Part shown: positions 36,751-46,275 of the stretch, piece by piece
Layout of the letters: each line of letters begins with the position of its first letter
Position numbering within the stretch: the stretch's first letter is position 1
Assembly (NCBI RefSeq): GCF_002878395.1
Contig: NC_061115.1
Location: 98,908,093 to 98,972,092 of the forward strand
DNA length: 64,000 bases
Source: Capsicum annuum
Lineage: Eukaryota; Streptophyta; Magnoliopsida; Solanales; Solanaceae
Direction of reading: 5' to 3'
Program-made: the position numbers and the translations under genes
The notes under the pieces: model-generated
Database searches by the model: none
Seen by the model: the letters and a program-made list of their open reading frames with translations, nothing else
What the model was told of the DNA's origin: nothing

Positions 36751-37890
36751 AATGCCTCCCATAAGAAATAATGGAAGAAGGAATGGGGATCAACCCGTGC
36801 CACCGTCTGTTCAGAAAGATACCCTAAATGAGTATATCTCTCACACCAAATTCAAGGCTGCTTTCACTACCTTATCCTATTCAATAGATTCTTAGAACAA
36901 CCGACAAGTTATTTTCCCAAGTAATCCAGTGGCAAATACGACTGCAATTAGGATTCGAGATTTTACCCGGATGAATCCCCTTTTATTTTCAATATCCAAA
37001 TCTGAAGAAGATTCATAAGAGTTTTTTGATATGGTTCAGAAGGTGACAGATATTTTGGGTGTCACTTCGAGTGAAAGTGCAGAGTTGGTTGCATATCAGT
37101 TGTAGGATATAGCTCATACCTAGTTTAAGCAGTGAAAGAAGGACCGCAGGTAGAGCCAGGGCCAATTGAGTGGGAGCAGTTTGCCACAACCTTCGTAGAC
37201 AGGTTCTTCCCATTAGAATTAAGGAGAGTTAAGGTTCAAGAATTCATCAATTTTAAGCATGGTTATATGAGTGTGAAGGAGTACTCGCTTAAGTTCACTC
37301 ATCTGTCGAGGTATGCTCCTACCATAGTGGCGGATAATAGGTCTATAATGAGTAAGTTTGTATCTTGTATAGCTGATAGAATGGTCAAAGATTATAGGAC
37401 AGCCATGTTAATTAAGGATATGGACTTATCTATACTTATGGTTCATGCTCAGTATATTGAAGAAGATAAGTGTAAGGAGAGGGAGAAAAAGAACAAGAAG
37501 GCCAAAATAGGTGGTTTCAACTTTTCTCAGACAAAGTTAGAGGGTGTTAATCATTCTCAGTTTTGTCAAAAATATTTATCCCCATCTTCGTTTTCAGCTA
37601 GTGTGCCAGTGCCTAAGTTCAGGTAGCATAGCCAGGATAGGGTACTAGGCTCTAAATCCCAGTGCAGTGTGAGCAGTGGCTATACTAATCTGCTCTACAA
37701 GTAGGAATCATAAGGGTGTGTGTAAGGATGATAGTGATGTGTGTCTTAGGTGTGCCAAGCTGGGTCACAGGGTCTAGAAATGTCCAATAGTTTCTCAGAA
37801 GGGCTAGTCTAATCTTTCATCAACTCCAGCAGGCAGCCTGACTCAGCAGGGTGCCACTTCTAGTGCAACCAGTGGGCAGCATCAAAATAG
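36751..37890 (+). pseudogene. Chromovirus gag with intact CCHC knuckle
   Basis: The start MPPIRNNGRRNGDQP is at 36751. The N-terminal part has stops (for example a TAG in the context DS.NNRQ, CAG to TAG type). The open stretch 37132-37626 encodes the capsid-like domain: EWEQFATTFVDRFFPLELRR, YSLKFTHLSRYAP, and AMLIKDMDLS, then a Lys-rich tail. The zinc knuckle CLRCAKLGHRV.KC at 37742-37783 keeps all three Cys and the His, but has a TAG within it. Gag would form the virus-like particle and bind element RNA. Frame breaks at 36890-37135 and around 37626 make it non-functional. Confidence 0.85.
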
Positions 37891-37899
37891 GATGTAAGC

Positions 37900-38215
37900 A
37901 CTCCAGAATCGACACGATCAGGAAAGTTCTCTTGATGTGGTTATAGGTACGTTACAAGTTTTTCATCTTTATGTTTATGCTTTATTAGACCCTGGAGCTT
38001 CACTTTTTTTTGTGACCCCTTATATAGTAGTAGACTTTGGTGTTAGTCCCAAAACTTTAGCAGAACCCTTCTCAGTGTCTACTCAAGTAAGTAGCTCTAT
38101 TATAGCCAGGCGGGTATACAGGAACTACCCGTTCATGGTATCTCAAAAAGTTACCTCAGTTGATCTAGTGGAGTTACAAAAAATGGATTTTGATTTCATT
38201 ATCAACATAGATTAG
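37900..38215 (+). pseudogene. Chromovirus aspartic protease domain
   Basis: The open frame 37937-38215 (92 residues) encodes a retropepsin-like domain with LLDPGASLFFVTPYIV at residues 16-31. The catalytic Asp codon is at about 37988-37990. It continues with FSVSTQVSSSIIARRVYRNY and FDFIINID before a stop. Upstream, 37820-37936, is the SPDVVxG-type linker from gag with stops. The D-P-G form in place of D-S/T-G is also seen in the protease of the first element, so it seems a trait of this lineage and not a mutation of one copy. Confidence 0.85.
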
Positions 38216-38539
38216 CTCCACTCATGTTATGCCTTATTTGATTACAGAAATAGAGTCGTTCAATTTCAGTTTTTGAACAAACCAATCATTGAATGGAGGA
38301 GTAGTACCTCAGTGTTTAGGGGCCAAGTTATTTCTTATCTTTGACCAAGAAAGATGATATTTAAAATGTGTGTTTATCATCTTGTTCAAGTCAGACTTTT
38401 GTTACGAGACTCTGTGTCTCGATTCAGTTTTAGTAGTGTGGGAATTTCTAGATGTGTTCCCTGAATATCTTCCCAGAGTTCCTCCCAAAAGGGAAATCAA
38501 CTTCGAAATAGATTTCCTTCCAAATACCTAACCTATCTC

Positions 38540-39170
38540 TATTCTACCCTACAGAATGGCTCCAACTGAGCTTAAGGAGTTGAAAGAGCAGTTAGAAGAT
38601 CTCTTTTATAAGTGTTTCACAGGCCTAGTGTTTCCCTATTGGGCGCTCCAGTCTTGTTCGTGCATAAGAAAGATGGTTCTCTCAGAATATGCATCGATTA
38701 TCGTAAGTTGAACAAAGTCATAATCAAAAATAAGTATACTCTCCCCATAATTGATGACTTGTTCGGCCAACTTCAGGGTTCCAGTTATTTCTCGAAGATA
38801 AACCTTAAATTCGGCTATCATCAGCTTAGATTCAGAGAATGTGACATTCTAAAAATAGCTTTCAGAACTCGGTATGGTCACTTAGAATTTCTGGTCATGT
38901 CTTTTGGACTAATGAATGCCCCTGTATCTTTCATGGACTTAATGAATAGGGTTTTCAAACAATACTTGGACGTATTCATCATATTCTTCATTGATGATGT
39001 CCTTGTCTATTCCCGTAGTGAGAACAACCATTCAGACAATTTAAGAATTATGTTGTAGACCTTTAGAGTTCATCAATTGTTCGCCAAATTCATAAAGTGC
39101 AAATTTTGGATAAGATCAGTAGCTTTTCTTGGCCATATTTTTTCTGGTGATGACATTATAGTTAACCCTC
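38540..39170 (+). pseudogene. Chromovirus reverse transcriptase
   Basis: The longest piece, 38612-39058 (148 residues), contains [20 protein letters not shown], the [18 protein letters not shown] block, [20 protein letters not shown] and the catalytic FIDDVLVYS with its two Asp codons near 38993-38998. Upstream, 38550-38610, the frame is shifted in ELKEQLEDL. After 39058 the thumb region follows with a TAG (LRIML then stop, CAG or CGG origin likely). RT would copy the element RNA to cDNA in the cytoplasmic particle. Confidence 0.9.
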
Positions 39171-39980
39171 AAAATACCAAACAATGAGAAACTGGCTCAA
39201 ACTCGTCTCTCCATTAGATATTAGGAGTTTCTTAGGTTTGGATAGCTATTACAGGCAGTTTTTTTGAAGGGTTTTATTCTATTGCAACCCCCATGTCTTG
39301 GTTGAGTTTGAACAAAGTCAAATTTTAGTGGTCAAATCCTTATGAGAAAAGTTTTTAGGAGTTGAAGACAAGACTCACTTCCGCTCTAGTCTTGACTTTG
39401 CCTCATGGAACAGATTAGTTTATAGTTTCTTATGATGCCTCCAGAGTTGGTCTTGGTTGTGTATTGATGTAGAGAGGTAAGTTCATATCCTACACCTCTA
39501 GACAGCTTAAAACCCATAAGAAGAATTATCCTACCTATGATCTTGAGTTGGCAATTGTTATTTTAGCCTTGAAAATTTGGAGACATTATCTATATGGGGT
39601 TCATATTGATGTGTTCACTGACCATAAGAGTTTACAATATGTGTTCACTCGAAAAGATCTAAATTTTCATCTGAGAAGGTGACTTAAGTTGTTAAAATAT
39701 TCTGATATGAGTGTGTTGCATCATCCAGGTAAGGCCAATGTACTGGAAGATGCCCTAAGCAAATTGTCTATGGGCAGTGTTTCTCATATTGATGAGGATA
39801 AGTAGAAGTTAGTTAGTAAGGTTCATCATCTTGCTATATTAGGAGTTCGATTGGTTAATTCAATTGAAGGTAGTATATGGGTTCAAAATGGTTCAGAATC
39901 TTCATTGGTTTATGAAGTGATAGAGAAGCAAGATAGGGATCCTATTTAGGCTAAGTTTAAGGAAGTAGTTAGAGGTCAGA
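39170..39980 (+). pseudogene. Chromovirus RT thumb and RNase H
   Basis: Broken frames give DIRSFLGL-type thumb sequence near 39220, then RNase H: SYDASRVGLGCVL at about 39430-39470, [19 protein letters not shown] near 39500-39550, and [12 protein letters not shown] near 39615-39650, with the catalytic acidic residues D, E and D visible. The domain ends in GKANVLEDALSKLSMGS near 39730-39780. Stops include TAG for Gln after GCVLM. RNase H removes the RNA strand during cDNA synthesis. No continuous frame remains. Confidence 0.85.
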
Positions 39981-41131
39981 ATGTATAGATTTTCTCCTAA
40001 AGGGGAGATGATGTGCTTTGTTGTTAGGGCAAGTTATATGTTCCATGTGTTGATGGCTTGAGACAGCAAATACTTGTAGAAGTGCATGGTGCACGAAACT
40101 CTATCCATCCAAGAGACACTAAGATGTACCTTAATTTACGGGAAATTTATTAGTAGAGTGGTATGAAGAAGGATATTGTAGAGTTTGTGGCTAAGTTCCA
40201 AAATTATCAGCAGGTCAAGATTGATCACCAAAGTCGTAGTGATGCATTTCAGGAGTTCATCATACCTACTTGGAAGTAGGGAGTGGTGAACATGGATTTT
40301 GTGATAGGGTTACCTCATACGTGTCGTCAGCATGATTTGATTTGGGTCATTATGGATAGAATGACCAAGTCAGCTCATTTTTTTCTAGTTCATACTTTGT
40401 ACTCAGCTGAGGATTATACTATGCTTTACATTAGGGAGTTTTTTAAGTTGCACAGGATTCCATTATTGAACATTTTAGATAGAGGTATGCAGTTTACCTC
40501 TCATTTTTAGAAGGCTTTTTAGAAGGGTCGTGGTACTCAAGTTCATCTCAGTATAATTTTTCATCCTCAGGCAGATGTTCAGGAAAAGAAGACCATTCAG
40601 ACCTTAGAAGACATATTGAGGACATGTGTTATTGACTTTAAAGTTAGTTGGGATGACCACTTACCTTTGATTGAGTTTGCTTTCAACAACAGTTATCACT
40701 TCAATATTCAGATGTCTTAATTTGAGTCTCTCTATAGAAGGAGATACAGATGTTCTATTGGGAGGTTTAAGGCAGGTAAAGCTACTTTGATAGGGCTAGA
40801 TCCAGTATTGGATGCGATGGAGAAAGTTCAGTTGATATGGGAGACGCTGAAGACAGTCCAAAGTCGTCAGAAATCTTAAGCAGACGTGAAGAGAAGGGAT
40901 CTTGAGTTTAAGGTTTGTGATTTGGTCTATTTGAATATTTTGCCTATGAAGGGAGTGAAGAGATCCGGAAAGAAGTGGAAACTAATCCCCCGTTATGTTG
41001 GCCCATATAGAATCCTGAGTCATTTTGGGAAAGTAACTTATGAGTTAGAGTTGCCTGCAAGTTTGGCATCAGTACATCCGACATATCATGTTTCCTTGTT
41101 AAAGAAATGTATTGGTGATTCAGTTGTAGTT
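39980..41131 (+). pseudogene. Chromovirus integrase (H2C2 and DDE core), truncated
   Basis: The N-terminal zinc site is at 40080-40220; its two Cys are replaced (KFQNYQQV where CPNCQQV-like is usual). The open piece 40283-40510 holds the core with MDFVIGLPHTCRQHD and ILDRGMQFTSHF; the next motif [12 protein letters not shown] is near 40590-40620. The C-terminal stretch 40886-41182 has SGKKWKLIPRYVGPYRI and TYELELPASLASVHPTYHVS. The match to integrase ends near 41131; residues after that come from an unrelated LTR. Trp-to-stop changes are frequent (HF.KAF.KG for HFWKAFWKG-like). Confidence 0.87.
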
Positions 41132-41450
41132 GTTCCTTTTTTCTTTTGTTTATCCATGTCTGGTTTTTCATTTTCGAGATAGATTGTATTTTAGTATTCA
41201 GTACTTATAGTTTAGTTGTAGTAGCTTTTGTACCGGCATTACTAAGTCTTGGGATGCTTGTTTCTATTTTATATATCTATTTGACTGGTATGACTGCTTT
41301 ATTATTTATATCTCTTTAAATGTTGATTTCCCACTTTTAGGCCATTTTCCACCAAACTAGCCCATTCCGTGTAGCTCCAGGCTACAATTTAGCTTACCTA
41401 CTATCGGGATAAAGTAGATGCCATCATAACTCATAAATCAGGTCATGACA
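41132..41450 (+). repeat. 3' end of an unrelated gypsy-type LTR
   Basis: The segment ends GCCATCATAACTCATAAATC then AGGTCATGACA at 41450, the GGGTCGTGACA-type LTR terminus also seen at 11590 and, reversed, at 63616. It does not match the end of the 5' LTR of the element to its left. No primer site follows. It therefore marks a rearranged junction. Confidence 0.6.
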
Positions 41451-41940
41451 TAGATACATATGACTAAGTAAAACTAGGATCTAATAATAAAGTAGCCATC
41501 TAGTCACAGACAAGAATAGCACCTATAATAACTGCATCTAGGGCCTCTACCTCAGTCCTGCTTGGAAAATAATATAAATGGGATTTATCACCAATCTGAG
41601 TGTCACCTTCACAAAACTAAAAACCACATTGATGGGGTTACTTACCACCCCTAACTACTTAGTGACCACCACTCCCACCTTATGGATAACCTCTACCATT
41701 ACCACCACCTCCCCTACCTGTTAGAGCTGAAGCTTAAGGATCCTATTGCTAGCTAGACTACTATACTACCTAAAATTAAGATAAAACCATTAGATGATAT
41801 CAACCCTAATGCACTCATAACATGTACGATCCAAGGTGGATCAGTAACCTAAAGAAAACAAAGTGAGGTAACCACCAAAGTATAAAGACTACTAGCAAGC
41901 TGATACGCCCAAACTACAACTCTCCAAAAGAGTGTAAGTG
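41451..41940 (-). pseudogene. Chromovirus gag-protease scrap
   Basis: Minus-strand translation gives a Gly-Arg-rich stretch (GRGGGGNGRGYP) at about 41690-41740, then SHLYYFPSRTEVEALDAVII and MATLLLDP ending at about 41460, where the protease active site would begin. This matches the gag C-terminus to protease start of a Tekay-type element different from the better copies here. Stops interrupt it. The remaining 200 bp up to 41940 show no clear coding signal. Confidence 0.6.
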
Positions 41941-41945
41941 GTTGT

Positions 41946-43328
41946 TGTCAAATATATAACCCAACAAATGTTGGGGTCAAATCCCAAAAAAATTAAGGTT
42001 TTAATTAAGTTGTATGCAGATTAATCGACTTTTAATCATAATTTTCCATGGATTAGGGGGTTTTGGTTGGAATGTTAATTGAGTAATTTCAGCTATTCAA
42101 AACTAATGTCTTTTTTATAACGTGTTAATAATAGAGAAATAGTAAAATAGCGTTATGTTCACCTTGGTCTTTTGATTATTTTTAGGCTATAGGGTATGTG
42201 AGTTCATACTTATACTTGTGACTTTAGAGAAATGAGATGAAATTTCTATCCAAGTGTTTCCCAACCTTCAAATATGGATTCACTTTAATTCTCTCAAACA
42301 TAATATGATGAAAAAATAATGTAACATATTCTCCAAAAGATTAATCTGGCTAAGGCATAAATCTATAATTAGAGGTTAAGAACTCCTTGTCACTATTCCA
42401 TTTTCCCAACAGTAACTTCTATATTCAAGCAAGATATATTTTAGCGAACATTCTCAAGTTTGTAACCATGAGAATTCATTAAAATAAAGAGAATGTGATA
42501 TAATCAATTTATATATAAACTCAACAAACCATAACCTAGAATTGAAATTCCACCAAGTCTCTCATAACCCTAGTTATGGAGTTTTAGACAGTCATGATTA
42601 GAAAACAAATGAAAAGGTTTAATTACATAAAATACAGGTTAAAAACTTACATGAAAAGAAAAAAGACTTCAAAATCCAAATTCAAAACCACAAGTAATGG
42701 GCTCAATAGCTCCAAACTTTTTTCTCAGCAATACTTATGTTACAAAATCAACAACTAGTCAAAATATGCCTATTATAACCCTAAGCTAGGAATTTATAGG
42801 TTCTAATAAAGTTGGGATTTAAATTTCAAAATTGGGTTTCTGCATCAAAGTTGATGGTTTGCCAGATGACCTATCAAGAGGGTGATGATTCTGCAGTTTA
42901 ACCATTAGTACTTATCCAGAGTTGATCTACCTAAGAACATCCCCAACGGTCATAGTGAAGGTCTGTCACTAGTCTAACAAAACATCGCCCCTCTCATTGC
43001 TTTCTACATAAATGTCCATGAATTTTGTTTAGTTTGGACTACTGGAGTGATAGTTTGTTGAGACCCCAAACGGTCTATCGGTTGGGCCATCAATTAATTC
43101 TAAATTGACCATTTTTTTTGCCTTATGGTGATAGATGGTACAAATACTGACTATCCAACGATATCCCCATCGCAGGCCTTTTAATCTTAAAGTTTTGATA
43201 TTTTCTGTCTTTGAGTTTGATTCTTGAGAACAAGCACCAAACCTATTAAATAACAATAACAGTTGCTAGAAAACCTACAATTATCCTTCCTTGAAGATAA
43301 AAATATATTGTCATGAGCTGGTACATCA
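41946..43328 (-). repeat. Tat-like LTR, first copy
   Basis: On the minus strand it starts TGATGTACCAGC at 43328 and ends GGGTTATATATTTGACA at 41946, 1,383 bp. The low end matches the LTR at 56878-58070 (shared GGTTATATATT(T)GACA end and an adjacent GTTGTATGCAGATTAATCGA block). Above 43328 the minus strand has GTTGCTTGAGGACAAACAAT and AAGTTAAAGGTG, the sequence that precedes the 3' LTR in Athila/Tat elements, so this is probably the 3' LTR of a minus-strand element whose internal part is otherwise lost. Confidence 0.7.
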
Positions 43329-43374
43329 ACACCTTTAACTTAGAATAATTGTTTGTCCTCAAGCAACTTAACAC
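43329..43374 (-). other. Athila/Tat end-of-internal-region scrap
   Basis: Minus-strand GTTGCTTGAGGACAAACAAT followed by TCTAAGTTAAAGGTGT lies directly before the LTR start at 43328. The 'TTGCTTGAGGACAAGCAA' block is a conserved tail of Athila/Tat internal regions, with a purine-rich tract after it. LINE sequence replaces the rest upstream. Confidence 0.6.
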
Positions 43375-44325
43375 AATATCATGGATGCATCCAGATCGTG
43401 AAGTAAAGAAGGAGGTTCCCAAAATAGTACAGTATTAGTGATTGTATTACTTAAACTTCTCGTATTTCTAGCTATTACATCCGACAACTTTTTTTTCTCT
43501 CTATAGATGTGGTACACTATAGGGTCACCCAGAGCATGGAGAAGGTACCTGTAATCAGAGATAATATTTAAATTAGATCATGCTTTGGTATTTAGAAAAT
43601 GCACTAGTTGTTGTGAGTCGATGCTCATTTCAAAAGGGGAGAGGTTATGCTAATATGCTAACTGTAATCCTAACAAGGTGGCATAGTCTTTTCCTTCCAA
43701 AAGTTCTGAGAAAATACATGATCCCTAAAACCCCAAGTCCTAATCACTCAAGCTATTCCTAAAGACCCCTCTAAGAGCACGATAGTCGAGAAAATGGCAT
43801 GAAAATCACAGTCAGTGTTTAGCATGATGTTGGGTAGTTCTTAAGGCTTTCATTTAATGTACATTTATATGGTGGGTCTTTCATGTTTTGTGGATCCAAC
43901 TAAAAACAAAAATTACTTTCTTGGTGAGAGATGTGAATTAGAAAAGGTGTGAAATTAGTTCCTTCAAATATAAACTTGTTTTGCATGACCCAAACCGACC
44001 AATGGAAAAGGACAGGAAAACCATAGAATGTATAAGCGTGTATGCGCCAAAAATGGTACGAAGTTGCAGTGTAATGAAGGAATGCAACCAATGTAAATGT
44101 TGTAAAGAGTTATTTACTAAGGACTGTACCTCATTTTTAATTTCTAGATAGTCCCAAAGTGGTGTTACTCTAGGAAAAAACAAGAAGAGATAAGCAATTA
44201 TTTCTTCGTTCGAGAAGTCACAAAGTCTACATGCAGGGGTATCATGAATCGACCCTAGGCCTGGCCGTGACAAGTATCTCAAATCCACCATTGATCAAAG
44301 ACCACTCTTTTATCCTAACCTCAAG
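43375..44325 (-). pseudogene. L1-type LINE ORF2 C-terminus (zf-RVT and RNase H)
   Basis: At 43938-44291 the minus frame encodes SRPGLGSIHDTPACRLCDFS followed by EEIIAYLFLFFPRVTPLWDY, the Cys-rich zf-RVT domain behind plant L1 reverse transcriptases. The C-x2-C pair is kept; the later His and Cys are lost. Another frame (43900-44091) continues with FIFEGTNF. The RNase H part is at 43380-43730: LSPFEMSIDSQQLVHFLNT, HIYREKKKLSDVIAR, VLFWEPPSLLHDLDAS. The RT and endonuclease parts are missing, and the fragment ends at the (AAT)n tract. LINE copies are usually truncated at the 5' end, which fits. Confidence 0.8.
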
Positions 44326-44330
44326 AGCAC

Positions 44331-44378
<48 letters not shown>
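44331..44378. repeat. (AAT)n microsatellite
   Basis: About 16 AAT units form the boundary between the LINE fragment and the chromovirus LTR. A short (TA)n run also occurs at about 44796-44812. Confidence 0.97.
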
Positions 44379-44380
<2 letters not shown>

Positions 44381-46098
44381 AGAATCTAGCTAAACAGTAA
44401 TAAGAAGATGAATAGAAAATTCAAAGAAGACTAAGAGTCAAAACAATATCTAACCCACACTTGTCCATAGTAGCCTCTAAAACCACAATAGAAAATGAAT
44501 CATGACATGCTCTGACTATGATCAAAACGAATCAAAAAATACTAAGTCAATAATGAAATAATAATGAAATGATAAAACATTTTGAAGGATAGAGGCTCAT
44601 CACTTCACAGCAACTCAATAGACATGCTCAACCACCTTGTGCTGTATAGGATCAAGAAAAAGGTCTTCGAACCCTACATCATGAAATGATATAGCATCCT
44701 AGGATGGTTAGTGGGATAAGCACTGGCATGTACCTCATGGAAAATAATAAAATAATGCTATGTCAAAAATTAATCAAAACCATATGCACACATTTATATA
44801 TATATATATATAGGTCATGAACATGAGCGTATTAAAACTATTAACCTAGATTGTGTAGCTCGATCCATCCTAGTTCAGCTTTACCTTCTAAAAGGTCCCC
44901 ATTGCATGTTATCCGCAAGAAGAAACAAAAAACCAAGGAAAAACTAAAGCCACCAAGGGTATTAGCAGTCCCAAATATATATATCAAGTATGTATAAAGA
45001 AAACGATCATATAGACCCCCAACACCAGCAAATATGGTTTCTAATGTTCGCCCTACCCCACTCCGGACTTACACCTTCATGATGATCTACACAACCCCGT
45101 TTAAGCCTAAATTAAAACACTTTGCGCATAGTTCTAACCATTAACCAAGGAGTTATTCATTAAACTATTTACCACTTGGTATCGTCATACCAATATGTAA
45201 CAAGCTAAATTAAACATGCCAAACCAATTAACATAACTCCATTGACTCCCAAGCTCCATGAAAGTCCAAACCATGGCCACCAAGGCCATCCAAATCCATT
45301 TTTATATCCATTTATCTATTAATGCAATGCATTGAGTTCAAAAGCAAGTTAAGTTATGCAATTTGTCTATATTCAAAACAAGATTATAAAGTGGGTCGAG
45401 GTTAATGCTAATTCCAAGATAAAATTCATCCAATTTAGGGAAACCTATGTCCCTTATTCCAACCATTCAAATAATGTACCATTTCAATCCTAAAAATACT
45501 AATTTAAAGCATGAATAATCAATTTAAAACACAGGACAAGTAATTCAATCAGTAACAACCAAAACCCCTCAACCCAATTTCAAACCCACAATTTAAAACA
45601 CATGAAAATTCATTTAATTCATGGCACAATGTAAATTTAAAGTTTACAGAAGAGAAACATGACTAAAACACACAGAAAATTAAAGTTAATTTGAATTTTG
45701 GAGCCTGGAGTAGTGATTTTTTATAAAGCCCTTATGCTTTCTTGGGTGGTCATTTTTATGTTTGTAAGTCATAAAAAGGGTGAAATGATCAAAATCCCCT
45801 CAACCCAAGTGAAAAAAATAAAACTGGACAAATATAACCCATCAGTATGGAACAGCTTTATCACGGAGGGAAGTCTCCATAGCACACCAATATCATGAAG
45901 GATAACCTCCCTGGCATGCTAATATCATGGGCCCTCACTGCCTTGGGGTCCCAAAATAATGCCAAACCCCTTCTGAATAATCCAAAAATTTATCAAATTA
46001 CACTTTTAACATCCCAAAACCTAATTCAAGTAAAAAATTGACATTACGCACGCAGAAGGGTCAAAAATAAAATGATCAAAATCTTATGGGGTCTCACA
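44379..46098 (-). repeat. 3' LTR of the third minus-strand chromovirus, incomplete
   Basis: Minus-strand start TGTGAGACCCCATAAGATTT at 46098, directly after a purine tract with 12 G (complement of the C run 46109-46120) and GGAGATAA. The segment near 44480-44620 resembles 63870-63990 on the same strand (both read ACATGC..., ...GATA..., GGCTCATCACTTCA/AGCTCACCACTTCA), so the LTR at the window end belongs to a related family. The distal end is missing. No coding signal is seen. Confidence 0.7.
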
Positions 46099-46128
46099 TT
46101 ATCTCCATCCCCCCCCCCCCAGGATCAT
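46099..46128 (-). other. Polypurine tract of the third minus-strand chromovirus
   Basis: The minus strand reads GATCCT, a run of 12 G, ATGGAGATAA and then the LTR start. It is preceded by ATTTGAGGATGA. The position between chromodomain end and LTR fits the plus-strand primer site. Confidence 0.7.
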
Positions 46129-46275
46129 TCATCCTCAAATGATAAGTTAGTATACTTTTAGCACAAAAATTGCAAGCTTTCACCAGAATTAAATGGGAAA
46201 CTCAAAAAGTGATAAGAGAAAAATAAAACTCATACCTTAAGCACTTTTATCCAACATGAGGTACAAGAATGGGTA

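Larger units (their letters stand above)
34269..41131 (+). mobile_element. Ty3-gypsy Tekay/Del-type chromovirus, truncated before chromodomain
   Basis: 5' LTR 34269-36528, primer site from 36534, then gag, protease, RT, RNase H and integrase in chromovirus order up to the MLKK-type linker (SLLKKCIGDSVVVVP) near 41130. There the sequence changes to the end of an unrelated LTR, so the chromodomain, polypurine tract and 3' LTR are lost. It is the best-preserved pol in the window, but still has many stops. No target duplication can be tested because one end is missing. Confidence 0.9.

Noticed and set aside
43938..44291. Possible host zinc-finger or membrane protein on the minus strand
   Set aside because: The residues fit the zf-RVT domain of a LINE ORF2, with RNase H sequence following in the right order; it is a LINE fragment.
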